From positions 1,798,001 to 1,862,000 of the forward strand of contig JBBPFI010000004.1 in NCBI GenBank assembly GCA_037974965.1: a stretch of DNA of 64,000 bases. The letters run 5' to 3'. Origin of the DNA: Dacryopinax spathularia. Its lineage: Eukaryota; Basidiomycota; Dacrymycetes; Dacrymycetales; Dacrymycetaceae. Under the pieces are notes generated by a model. That model was not told where the DNA came from and made no database searches. It saw nothing but the letters and a program-made list of their open reading frames with translations. Position 1 is the first letter of the stretch. Every line of letters begins with the position of its first letter. Positions 43,510 to 54,270 of the stretch are shown one piece after another. The position numbers and the translations under genes are program-made.

Positions 43510-46500
43510 ATGGCCTCCGCAGCCGACCAAATGGCGCATCAGCGCGAACTGCAATACGACTATGCCACGGGCGACCTGTCCAACGAGCTCAGGAGCGGGT
43601 TCGACCAGGCTGGCAATAAGTCACTGTCGCCGTTGGACGAGAAACACCCGAAAGCTGGCCATGGAAGCGAAGCGGAGTTCGCAGCCGTGGCCAAGGTTGG
43701 CAGCTTCGAGGTGGACGAGTCCGCTTCTGCCTCAGACGAGAGCAGCCAGAAGGAGGTCATTACCGATTATCGCCAGCTCGTCACTCAGGTTATCTCGACG
43801 GAGGATGATCCCAGCCTTGACCCGTGGACGTTCCGTATGTGGGTCGTTGGCCTCGGTCTCGCGACGTTCGGCGGTGTCCTGGCCGAGATCTACTACTTCA
43901 AGCCGTGAGTCACTCTTCGGGCATACCATCAACATTCGCTTATATGCATTATGTAGGCAAACTGTGCTAGTGTCGACCATGTTCCTGGCGATCATCTGTA
44001 CGCTACCACCTCCTTCATCGACAGAAGTTAGCTTATGCTTTATACAGCGTACGTCATTGGTGAGGCCCTGGCCGTCTTCATCCCCAGAACCGGTTGGTTC
44101 CGCTACCTCAACCCCGGCCCTTTCAACAAGAAGGAACATGCTGCCATCGTAAGCCTTCACTTTCTTACCACCAGACCCTCACTAATCGGGATGATAAGGT
44201 CATCATGGCCAGTGCCGCCGCCAACAGCGCTCTCGGTACGGAAATCCTCGCCGTCCAGCGATTGTACTACAACCAGACTCCGAACCCTGCGTTGTCCATC
44301 TTCATGCTTTTCAGCTCTCAGCTGATGGGCTACGGAATGGCTGGTCTCATGAGGCCGATTCTGCTCTATCCTACTCGCATGCTCTACCCGACTGTCCTCC
44401 CTCTTATCAGCATGTTTGAGACTTTGCATGGCGATCGCAAAGAGGTCAGGTCGAAGCTCAAGCTCTTCTGGATCGCTTTCTTCTGGTAAGCCATCTCAAA
44501 TCGAAAGAACTGCGCATTCCTGACCACCCTGTAGCATCTTCTTCTGGGAGATCTTGCCAGAGGTCGGTCCCTTGTCCCGCTGCTTTCGGTATCCGTTCTG
44601 ACCATATGCACAGTGGATGTTCCCGCTCCTCACGGGCTTGTCCGTGTTCTGCCTCGCCAACCCGACTTCCATGCCCTTCACACTTGTCTTCGGTGGAAGC
44701 AACGGTAATGAGTAAGCGGCTGTCCACAACCCATCGGCCATCTCTGACGACCGTTTCCAGAGGCTTGGGTGTCGGCTCCCTCTGCTTTGACTGGCAATAC
44801 ATCTCCGGTGGTGTCAACCCGCTCGCGATCCCTCTGCAAGCGCAGATGGCCAACTTCTTCGGCTACCTTCTTTGCATTGCGGTGTTCTGCGGTGTCTGGT
44901 TCGGCAACATCTATCAAGCTCAGAACTTCCCTTTCGTGAGCAGACAGCTTGCCTTAATACAGCTCGTCCTGACAATCATCTCAGCTGTCTCAAACGCTGT
45001 TCTTCGCCAATGGCACCCAGTACGATCAGCTTCTGATCCTCGACGAAAACTTCGAAGTGGATTACACCAAACTTGCCGGTATGTTCGATCGGGCCTTGGC
45101 AAATCCAGCGGAGTCAGCTGATAAGTGCGTCAGAGGTCGGACTGCCCTGGTACGCTTCCACCTATGTGGTCACCTTGCTGGTTTCAAACAGTACGTCAAT
45201 TATCCATAGTTACGAGAACTGTTGTAGCTGAGCGTGCTCCAGTGTCGTTCTCGGCAACCATTGTCCACTTGCTGCTCTGGTGCGCTTGAAGACTTCTAAA
45301 CCCGTATGCCATCTGAACGCTGCTGGCAGGAACCGAAAGGATCTCTCGGCTGCTTGGTCTTGGGCTACGCCGAAGAATATCGTTCGAATTGTCCGCAACA
45401 TCAACTGGTGCTTCTGGGAAGCTCCTGCAGAAATGGCCGCACCTGTCAATGAGGAAGACCTTGATCCCCACTACAAGGTCATGCTGAAATATAAGGATAC
45501 CCCCGATTGGTGGTAAGTGCACACGGCCTGCACGCATTCTGAAGCTAAGCACCGGGATAGGTATGCAGTCACTTGGGTCCTTGCCATGGTTGTCGGCTTG
45601 ATCGTCATCTATGAGGCCAACTCGACTCTCCCTTGGTGGGGCTACTTCATTGCCATCATTCTTGCGGTGATCTGCATTTTGTTCTTCGGTTCGTAATACC
45701 CGATGGTGTATCTGTTACCAATCCTAACGTCGAATCAGGTGCCCTTGGTGCTATCACTGGTTTGAACGCCACCTACAGCTCCTTCCTGCAAATGATCGGA
45801 GGTTATCTGTAAGTCATTATAATCGGGCGGCCGGGTTCGCATGCTTATTATGCTTCTCAGGCACCCGGGGAAGCCTGTGGCCAACATGTACTTCGTACGT
45901 TCGAGTATGTTTAACGTTGCATTCAACCTGAACACCGTTCCAGGTCCTCTGGAGCTACAACAGCGTCAGCCAAGGTATCTTGCTGTTACGCGATCTGAAG
46001 ATCGCCCAATGTGAGAGTACTTGACTTCTTCCATTCCACATTTGCTGATTCGGCGCAGACGTCAAGCTGCCGCCTCGCTGCACGTACACCGTCCAGATCA
46101 TCGGCACCCTGCTGGGTGCGCTGCTCAACTGGATCATGATGAATTCCATCATCGACAATCAACGGGAGATCCTGCTGTCCGTCGAGGGTACCAACATCTG
46201 GTCCGGTCAACAACCTCAGTGCGTACTGCCATCGCTTCTTCACAAGGAAAGCTGACATCCCGTCAACAGAGCCTATAACAGCCAGGCTGTTGCTTGGGGT
46301 GGTCTTGCCCATCAGCTCTTCGACGTCGGCCAGCAATACCAATGGGTTACGATCGCTTTCTTGCTCGGTATTGCTGCACCAATTCCATTCTGGGTTATCC
46401 ACCAGTTCTGGCCCAAACTGCGGATGGACTACTTCGTGAGTTTCTGCACTTCCATGTAGCACTCTTTACTGACTAGAACTTGAGTACACTCCTATTATCA

Positions 46501-47057
46501 TGTGCGCACCAATCTTTTGGACGATCTTCACGGGCATTCTGATCTGATCTGTCTTCACTGCAGCTCGTATATCGGCTGGCTTTGCGTCGGCATTAATTCC
46601 TCGGTTCTGAGCTACTTCGCCATCGCATTCTTCTCGCAGTGGTATCTGCGCAGGGTACGCCTCGTCATCCTGCTCGCCTCTTCTTCCGGTACTAACGAGG
46701 TTGGACTACAGAAATACCCGGTCTGGTTCAGGAAGTACAACTACAGTGCGAGACCTTCACTGCCGTATCTCTTTCCCGGCTGACCTTATGGTCTAGTCCT
46801 GGCCGCTGCCCTCGACGGCGGCACCCAAGTCATGGTCTTCATCCTGTCATTCGCCGTCCAAGGCGCGAGTGGTACGTCCATCTGATCTCTTCCGTGTCAG
46901 CAGCCTCTCACTGCCCTTCGTTTTCAGGTCAAGCCAACCTCTTCCCGCAATGGTATGCATTTCTCTCTTGCTTCTTTCGGAATGCGTCTGACAGCTTGAT
47001 CCTAGGTGGGGCGCAAACCAAGGCGGAAACTACGACCGCTGCTTCTACTATTACTAG
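43510..47057 (+). CDS. OPT-family oligopeptide transporter 2
   Basis: Second OPT proton-coupled peptide transporter, in a plasma-membrane role. About 16-18 exons with introns of about 45-65 nt. Exon 1 runs 43510-43904 and encodes a soluble tail (MASAADQMAHQRELQYDYA...) followed by STEDDPSLDPWTFRMWVVGL. Then come VSTMFLAII, LNPGPFNKKEH, SALGTEILAVQRLYYNQ, SQLMGYGMAGLMRPILLYPT, CFDWQYISGGVNPLAIPLQA and, near the end, YILAAALDGGTQVMVFILSF. It ends RCFYYY before the stop at 47055-47057. Many exons match OPT1 in place and phase, showing a gene duplication, while the first soluble tail has diverged. Four PH-like genes flank it, two on each side, all on the plus strand. Confidence 0.87.
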
Positions 47058-47529
47058 ACGAACTGCAGTCGCATCTTATACACGCTTTCGAGTTGCGCGT
47101 TTTGTCGGAGGATCAACGTCCGGTGGCCATCTATCAGGCTATCTCCTTCCACTCGTTTCTAGGTGTTAAATAGTAGAATAGACGAAGTTATCTATGTACA
47201 GTCAAAAGCGTGGGCCTATTGACTGGGGAAAAGCCACACGTGACGCGGGTCAATGCGGATAAGCGGGCACTGCAGTCGCGCCTCGGGCGCCTACGCCGCA
47301 TCCTTCCTCATCACCGCCCTCTGTCCATGACCGCCATCGTCAGTCGGACGATTTCCCTCTTCCGCCTTTCTCCGTGCACATAGCCATGGTGGCCCTCTTA
47401 TCCCATCGGCGGCGGCGGTACCCTGCAGTACGATAGGTATGTATATGCGGTAAGACATCCATTGCAAACCCATATTCACCGCACTTTCCACAAGGCGCCG
47501 TCACACACTATACTCAAAAAGTGCTGACG
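47058..47529. promoter_or_regulatory. Promoter of PH-like gene 3 with CACGTG site
   Basis: CACGTG at 47237-47242 (context ACACGTGACGC) lies about 290 bases before the ATG at 47530, close to the 257-base distance seen for gene 1. A GTATATGC stretch lies near 47440-47450. Nothing else is recognised. Confidence 0.45.
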
Positions 47530-48249
47530 ATGGAACACTCGTCCGCCGCCACACCACCGCTGGTCCTCGAACCATACCTAGGCAACCTAACATCCGAGCC
47601 AGAGTCGCTCAGCCCCGTATCTCTCCCCACAACCTACCAAACTGCGCCATCGGACACTGAGGGGTCCCACGTCGGGCTAGCCAACACCCATTTCCTCGAC
47701 TCGGTCCATCTCGCTGTCTCCCAGGATCACCGCTACAGGGAGATCTACAACACTTTCCGCCAGACTGGACATGTTCACCCGCTGGCGAGCGAGAACGAAT
47801 GGCTCTCGCTGATGCAGACGCGGTTCAGCTCTGGCGGGCCGGCGGGGTCACCGAATAGGGAGGATTATAAGGATGCGCATGTGAGTGTTTGTGCGCGGTC
47901 GAGGACGTTGACGGTCAAGCACTGGCTTGTTGCGCATCCTACGCTTGTTATTGAGCTGGGGAGGGTGAAGTATATGCGCTCGGCAGGGGAGGTCGTACCG
48001 GACGAAGGCGTCGAGGTGTGGGGTCTGGGCACGACGGGTGTAGGCTGGGCGAGGGATGGAGAAAGGGTGCCGCCAAACGGAAAGGGATGGGAGAAAAGCT
48101 TTGTGTGCTGTTTTGAGGATGGTGGAGAGGAGTGCGTCGCGGGGTTCACGGTTGACCATCCGGAGAGGTTTGGATTGGAGATGGAGGCCCTTTTGCCTGG
48201 TGTGTTCAAGCCGATCGTGAAAGAAGACTTCGGCGAGACCCAAGCTTGA
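47530..48249 (+). CDS. PH-like family protein 3 (intronless, unknown)
   Basis: Single exon, 239 residues from the first true ATG (47530). The N-terminal half is Ser/Pro-rich, then VHLAVSQDHRYREIYNTFRQ, alike in pattern to copy 2. Domain: AHVSVCARSRTLTVKHWLVA, LVIELGRVKYMRSAGEVVP, VWGLGTTGVGWARDGERVPP, FVCCFEDGGEECVAGFTVDH and PERFGLEMEALLPGVFKP. The two Cys-rich strands differ from copies 1 and 2. The final segment (GFTVDHPERF...EALLPG) closely follows the end of copy 1 (GFTVDRVGEF...EALEPG). No membrane helix or signal peptide. The single exon contrasts with the 16-18 exons of the transporter next door. Confidence 0.72.
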   Translation: MEHSSAATPPLVLEPYLGNLTSEPESLSPVSLPTTYQTAPSDTEGSHVGLANTHFLDSVHLAVSQDHRYREIYNTFRQTGHVHPLASENEWLSLMQTRFSSGGPAGSPNREDYKDAHVSVCARSRTLTVKHWLVAHPTLVIELGRVKYMRSAGEVVPDEGVEVWGLGTTGVGWARDGERVPPNGKGWEKSFVCCFEDGGEECVAGFTVDHPERFGLEMEALLPGVFKPIVKEDFGETQA

Positions 48250-48756
48250 TGAGCCGTCAGTTTGATGGATTCACGGACTAGGGTACGACTTGCTGTGTTT
48301 GTATTTTCGTCTGGGACTTGGTAAAGGACTCATTTGACTGTTTGCTAGAAGGACTCTTATGATAGGTTCCCGCTACATAATGGTAACAACACTTGACTCT
48401 TCTACTCGGCCAAGGTCTCTCCCCCAACTCTAACGGGTCATCGACACTCGCTGCTCTAGACATAGTCGGGGTAGCATTTCATCTGCTACAGCCCGTTATC
48501 CATTCCCTTGTCGTCGATACGTGACCAACAAGGAGGTGAGGGTACCAGATATGGCAGGCGAACCGCTCACCAGCGGGGTGGGGCTTGCGGTATGCCCTCA
48601 TTAGGACCTAAATGAAAGCAAGGTGGTTGAGCAAAGATAACAGTGGGTGCAAGAGCTCCTTCGTTCAAGATACCAACACGCCGGACTCGACCTAGCCTAT
48701 CAAGCCCAAACGTATTTCCATCATACCACTATCGCGAGACATCCGAACATCAGTCC
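48250..48756. other. Intergenic gap PH-like 3 / 4
   Basis: About 500 bp with no recognised element. A frame in phase with PH-like gene 4 is open from 48643 but looks like 5' UTR. Confidence 0.35.
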
Positions 48757-49458
48757 ATGACGAGCTCCGGTTCCCCACCGGCTCTCACCTCCTCTCCTAC
48801 CTCCGCTCCTTCCCCCACCTTGCCGACATCCCTAAACGCTACCACCGCCTCACTCGAGAACGTCCCCATCCCCAGCTGCACCATACCTACAAACCCCATT
48901 GATCGCTATGCATCGATCGGCTCACTCCCCTCACTCTCCCTACCTGAACCGGAGGAATACGACGACCCTCATGTCAGCCTTTCTCCGATAACGAGGACTC
49001 TGACGGTCAAACGGCGCACACTGATACATGGGCATGGCTTGGGCCATGGGGTGCTCGAGATCGCGCTGGAGAGAGTGGAGTGGGTATTGCCTGATCCGTT
49101 AGCTGCCAATGGCAGGCGGGGAGGAGTCCAGCTGCTAGCCCATGCTTTGGGAGTTGACCCGCCTGACGACAACAGTGAACTGGGGGCAGAAGACGACAGT
49201 CCGAAGACAGAGAGAGGGATGCCACACGAATTCGTCTGCCGCTACAAGGACGGATGGATGCCCCTCTCCCATCAAATAGGATTTACGATCGACGACCCCG
49301 ATAGGTTCGTGAAGGCTCTTGAGGGCGTAGGGATGAGCGTGCGGAGGCGGGCGATGGAGGTCGTTTATCCTGGGATTGTGAAGCTTGGAGAGAGTCAGAG
49401 GCGGGAGGAGGAGAGGAGGAGGAAGTGGGCTGGGAAGGGGGATGAGGGGGATGTATGA
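48757..49458 (+). CDS. PH-like family protein 4 (divergent, intronless)
   Basis: Single exon, 233 residues from ATG 48757, which begins MTSS like copy 2 (MTSV); an in-phase codon at 48643 would lengthen it by 38 residues. After a Ser/Thr/Pro-rich start come PHVSLSPITRTLTVKRRTLI, a Gly/His-rich insert (HGHGLGHGVLEIALERVEWV), then FVCRYKDGWMPLSHQIGFTI and DDPDRFVKALEGVGM. The central WG...GVGWARD block of copies 1-3 is gone, replaced by an acidic, variable stretch. So the outer strands and the final helix are kept while the middle of the domain has changed. It may have a new role or be under relaxed selection; the frame is fully open. The C-terminal 30 residues are rich in Arg, Glu and Lys. Confidence 0.68.
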   Translation: MTSSGSPPALTSSPTSAPSPTLPTSLNATTASLENVPIPSCTIPTNPIDRYASIGSLPSLSLPEPEEYDDPHVSLSPITRTLTVKRRTLIHGHGLGHGVLEIALERVEWVLPDPLAANGRRGGVQLLAHALGVDPPDDNSELGAEDDSPKTERGMPHEFVCRYKDGWMPLSHQIGFTIDDPDRFVKALEGVGMSVRRRAMEVVYPGIVKLGESQRREEERRRKWAGKGDEGDV

Positions 49459-50018
49459 CTGATTTCTTTCGGATTAACATTTATTGTTGTACTATCTTGG
49501 TTTTCGCCGACTGGTGCTGGCGGTTCGAGCGCTGTTATAATGCTGATAATGGAGAGTCTGGTTGACTGCGACGTAACGTTACGTCCCTCGGAGCAAACAG
49601 CATGGCCCTTCCAGGCACTTCGAAGTCTACCGAAGTCTATCTGCCAGACGTGCGAAGGCAACAACAGCTGGCAAACGTGCTCCAGCACTCCATTGACGGT
49701 CAGCACAATTGCAGCTATGCAATCGATCCGGTCACGGTTAGCCCAATGCTGGAAGAATCTCGCTTCCCACCCGGCGGGACAGCGCATACAACAGCGAAAT
49801 ATACTTTCAAAAGCTTTGATGATGTGCGCATACACCTGGGCCCAGCTTTCTCGGGAGCTCCTTGACCGTGTCGCCGAGGATCGGAGCGCAGTAACACGAC
49901 GGAGCATTGTGATCCGGATTTCTCCTCATTGCTTTAGCAAACCAGATAATACAGAAGAGAACGGGAAGAGAGTTGTATAACCCCGACGTGGTCGCAGATA
50001 CACTGCACATGTGCGGGC
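49459..50018. other. Gap between converging genes
   Basis: About 560 bp between PH-like gene 4 and the end of SDH4. Open frames occur on both strands but overlap each other and resemble nothing. Probably two 3' UTRs and spacer. Confidence 0.35.
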
Positions 50019-50795
50019 TTAGGCATGCCAGAGCCGGCGGATGAGCTCAGTCAGCCCTACCATTCCCGGGTCAGTACGAGAAAGAGTGGCATGGTGTATG
50101 AGAGGAGAGCATACCAATATCGTTCGTATTGAATTGGTAGATCCCGACCAGCGCGGTGGCCGTCAGGCCGCGCACGAGCCACTTGGCGATGTTGCCAATC
50201 ACGGGGAACTTGCGCGGGTGCAGGTAGTCGACCTACTCACACCGTCAGCACCTCCAAGACAAGAGTGGAAATGACAAGGTGGTACGTACGAGCGAAGCGT
50301 CAAACCCGATATGACTATGAACGACCAACGACACCGCCAGCAACCCGTCGAGGATCGGGTGCGCTGTCCCGCTCACAATCATGGACGCGCCGGTCAGAGG
50401 GATCAGAGCTGCGCTGAGGAGGCGCTCGAATGCCCAGTGGTGGGAGCCGTGGGATTTTGACGGTGGGGGGTAGGGGGTTGCGTCGTTTACTGTTCCGCGG
50501 AGGATGGCTGTTAAACAACCAGTCGTGTGAGCAACGATGGACAAGCAGATGATGAGAAAGAGGACGTACGTCCACCGGGCTTGTAAGGGAAGTAGTCGGC
50601 GGCGGACTCAGCGCCTTGCGTGAACTGGGCAGGAGAGGGACGGGCTAGAACAAACGATCAGCTACTTTGTTCTGAATGGACTGCATTGCGGGGAGGGTAC
50701 GAACAGGTCGTGAACCTGGCAGCGAGCACCAAGCTCCTTGCAGCACGGACGTTCCTAGCTGCCGCAGCGGCACGAGGGGTCATCAGAGCCTGCAT
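50019..50795 (-). CDS. SDH4: Succinate dehydrogenase membrane anchor subunit (CybS)
   Basis: Small cytochrome b subunit of mitochondrial complex II, inner membrane, ubiquinone side. About five exons: 50795-50705 (presequence), 50644-50570, then exons encoding PILRGTVNDATPYPPPSKSH to GFDASLV, then VDYLHPRKFPVIGNIAKWLV onward, and a short last exon GMVGLTELIRRLWHA. The start MQALMTPRAAAAARNVRAAR is a typical basic mitochondrial presequence. Membrane helix 1 contains HWAFERLLSAALIPLTGASM; VVHSHIGFDASL holds the heme-ligand His; DYLHPRK is the Asp-Tyr quinone-site motif. The protein is about 190 residues, the usual size. It diverges from FBA1 across 575 bp. Confidence 0.88.
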
Positions 50796-51370
50796 CGTTG
50801 GTCGCTGCTGTTTGGAGGATGAGGCTAGGATGGAGACGACGGCGAGTACCCCAAGGACGACGACGACGACGACGACGACGAGCAGAGCGGGATGCGTTCA
50901 CCCGTCCCAAGCAAGGAGGCAGAAGCCGGGGCAATCGCGAGCCTTGTGATTGGCCACTCGCTCACCCCGCCGTGTATGGTTGCCTCCGACCGTCGGGCGA
51001 CCTCGGAAGGTGTCGCTCCCTTACCGTCGGGCACGTTCGCGTTCACCGTCCGACCCTTCTCTGAGAGTGTTGCGGCCGAGTACGGTGGCGGTGGGAAAAC
51101 GTCTGCCCTTTCGCCACTCTCCGCCTTAGCCTTACGGTGGCTGCTGTGTGTGGGTGGGATCACGGTCCGCTGTACTACCCAATTCAAGCTCCGACTACGT
51201 CAGTGAGCGTAGGGGTGTTGGGCGCATATATTCACCCACAGCGGACATCGACATCCTTGCCTGCTTGCAACTTGAAGTGCTTGCTCATCGTCCTCCCTTT
51301 GCTGGTCTATTTGCTGTCTATCTGCGCTGCTTCTATCTCTTCTTACCCCGCGTAATAATCTACTGAAACA
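50796..51370. promoter_or_regulatory. Divergent promoter SDH4 / FBA1 with (GAC)n run
   Basis: 575 bp between two central-metabolism genes. It holds a GAC repeat at about 50856-50881 and an ATATATT stretch near 51226 upstream of the aldolase. Shared control of the two genes is possible but not shown. Confidence 0.45.
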
Positions 51371-52835
51371 ATGGGTGTCCTCGATGTCGTTCCTGTGCGT
51401 TATTCTCGCCAGCATGTGCGAAGACGAAGAAATGCTGATACAATGATGTCCCATACAGGCTGGTGTCTTGACCGGCGACAACGTCCGCAAGCTCTTCGAG
51501 TACGCAAAGAAGGAGAAGTTTGCCATCCCCGCTATTGTGAGTACTTCGTCCCTGAGCAACATTTTGCCATCATTTGCGGGGAAATGAAGCGGCTAAAGGT
51601 TTTCGCAGAACTGCACTTCCTCGTCCACTGTGAACGCTGTGCTCGAGGCTGCTCGGTATGTGCCGCTACGCCTTCCGGTGCTGCCCGTAAGCTAACGTGA
51701 TCGTATGCAGCGACATCAAAGCGCCGATCATCATCCAAGTGTCGCAGGGCGGTGCTGCCTACTTTGCTGGCAAGGGGCTCGACAACAAGAACCAGGAGGC
51801 ATCCATCACTGGTGCTATCGCCGCTGCTCACCATGTCCGCCTGGTAGCAAAGGCGTATGGCGTACCGGTCGTGATGCACACCGACCACTGCGCCAAGAAG
51901 TTGCTCCCGTGGTTTGATGGTGCGTACTTTCCTGCGTGAAGATGAGGTAAGGCTTTACTGAGGCGATGGCGTACAGGCATGCTCGAGGAGGACGAGCGGT
52001 GGTTCAAGACCCATGGCGAGCCCCTCTTCTCTTCCCACATGCTCGACCTGTCCGAAGAGCCCAAGGAGGAGAACATCGCCCTCTGCGCCAAGTACTTCGA
52101 GCGGATGGCCAAGATGGGCCAGTGGCTCGAGATGGAGATCGGGATCACTGGCGGTGAGGAGGACGGAGTGAACAACGAGAATGTGGACAATGCGAGCCTG
52201 TACACCCAGCCTGAGGACGTGTTCGACGTGTACAAGGCGCTGAGCAAGATCTCGCCCAACTTCTCGATTGCTGCTGCGTTCGGCAACGTGCACGGTGTTT
52301 ACAAGCCCGGGAACGTCAAGCTGCACCCTGAGCTGCTGCAGAAGCATCAGCTGTACGCCGAGGAGCAGCTGGGCGCCAAGGACACCAAGCCTCTGTACGC
52401 ACCTCTTCCACCTTCCGTGCATATATGCAGCTTACTCACCTGATCTCCGTAGCTTCCTCGTCTTCCACGGCGGCTCCGGCTCGACTAAGGAGGAGATCGA
52501 GATGGCGGTCAAGAACGGCGTGGTGAAGATGAACGTCGACACGGACACGCAATACGCCTACCTCGTCGGCATCCGCGACTTTATCCAGAAGAAGGCCGGC
52601 TACCTCCAGAGCCAGGTCGGTAACCCGGAGGGCGCCGACAAGCCGAACAAGAAGGTGAGCGGCCTCTGGGAGCGAGCGTTTATTGCTTGTCTCTTTATCG
52701 GTTTCTGTGAGCGGCGCTGACAAAGCTGTCTGACAGTACTACGACCCGCGTGTCTGGGTCCGCGAGGGAGAGAAGACCATGTCCGAGCGCGTCAAGGAGG
52801 CCTGCCGCGATCTGGGCAACATCAACCGTCTCTAA
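51371..52835 (+). CDS. FBA1: Class II fructose-bisphosphate aldolase
   Basis: Zinc-dependent glycolytic aldolase splitting fructose-1,6-bisphosphate. Seven exons: 51371-51394 (24 nt), 51459-51536, 51609-51655, 51711-51919, 51977-52394, 52453-52654 and 52737-52835, 358 residues, as in yeast (359). Key sites: VVMHTDHCAKKLLPW (catalytic Asp and zinc His), GITGGEEDGVNNENVD (zinc Glu and active loop), AFGNVHGVYKPGNV (zinc His), VFHGGSGS (zinc His and phosphate) and VVKMNVDTDTQYAY. The first exon encodes only MGVLDVVP, so the start depends on splicing across a 64 nt intron. The enzyme looks complete. Cytosolic. Confidence 0.95.
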
Positions 52836-54270
52836 GCGGCCTCGCAACCGGCGCAAGGGCAAGGGGTTGAGGGGGGATAGTCCGTACTCCCCGCTCTTCC
52901 CTAGCTGTTCTCTCTCTCATTTTCCTCATTGCAGACGGCTGTAGCTGGTATGGCGTTCACGTGTGGCTTTAGGGGAGCAAAAGGGAAAAGTGAAGAAATT
53001 ACTGTAGTCTGACTGTGCAAGTGCAAGAGAAAACCAAATGAATTATCACTTACGACATGTCTTCTATCTCCAGACGTGCGTGTGTTACTTGTTTATGACC
53101 AGCAAGCGGTAGTCGTGCCTACTTTCCGTGTCAGAAAGCACAGGTACCTACTTAGTTGGCATAGTGCCAGCGAGGTGTCTATAATCTGGTCTTGGCACCT
53201 GCGGCGACTGGTCTCGCCGACTCGCCTCAGTATTCGCCCGAGCGAGTCGGAGGAGCTCACCGAGCGTTATAGGCGCCCAGCTGATTGTGAATCAAACCGA
53301 CGACCACGCCTCACCCCAAATCACTCGTCCTCCCAACACGCCCGCCACATCCTCCTAAAAATAGGCTTTCCATTACACAAAATCCAACAAGATATTCATC
53401 TGCCGGGCATGATAGCAAAACGGCAGACAACACCCTCAAATCAACAAACAGACAATACGGACACCGAAACGTGATTGTCGGCGCTCGGACGTTCGCTCGG
53501 TGCCTTACCAGCCCTGATTCTCGTCTTCTTTGCTTCTGCAGATTTAGGGGTCAAGCGACTTGTACCTCAGTGGGCGAGGAAGTTCCCAAAGATCGTAAGT
53601 GGGCATGAATCAGCCTGCTCGGCATCTTTATCTACTAAATACCTGACAACCGCAAGCATTCTGTCTTCTTCCATCTACGGCCTTCCAATCCGAAGCACCA
53701 TCAGCTGGCTTCACAGCAGTCCTGTACTAAGCGCTACACCCGGTTCGGGTCACGTGCTGAACAGCTGGCCGGCCTCTTGCCCGTATGCCCCCCCCCCCCT
53801 CTCACTGCTCAGGATGACCGAGCGCTGGCCGCCGTAAAACGATCGGCAAACTCATCCCGTCAGCAATCAGCCCAGACCTGGCGCTCTTCTCGCTGCCGCC
53901 TTCATAATACCTGGTCTGGCTCTGGCGCCCGGGAAAAGAGCTCCACCGAGCGCGAGTGCAATACACAGCGGGTCGAGCTGGACTTGATCTTCGGTTGCTT
54001 GCGGTGAAGATCGTGCCGAGCGCTCGAGCCCACATCGTGTTGGATCCCTGTTGGACCGAATGGAGGGAAGAGTATCGCTTTCTTCAATCCATATGAGATG
54101 AGCAACCATGCTGGTCGCTTCGGCCGGTCGCTTCGGATCGAGAGGGCTATAAGCACGGCACGTCGAAGGCTGTCAGGCTGACTGACCCCCATCGCGACCC
54201 CACTTGCCCAGGCTGCCTGCTTACGCTGATCCTCCTCTCGTTTGAAGAAATTCTTCTGCAAGCAGTTCAG
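52836..54270. other. 1.4 kb gap, no gene seen
   Basis: Between FBA1 and sulfotransferase-like gene 2. Contains a CACGTG site at 53751-53756, a run of C near 53789-53799 and TATAAG at 54148-54153 (118 bases before the ATG of gene 2). Frames here lack family likeness. Confidence 0.45.

Noticed and set aside
53475-53837. Plus-strand frame with a hydrophobic start between FBA1 and sulfotransferase-like gene 2
   Set aside because: No ATG at its start, no family resemblance, and a C homopolymer near its end.
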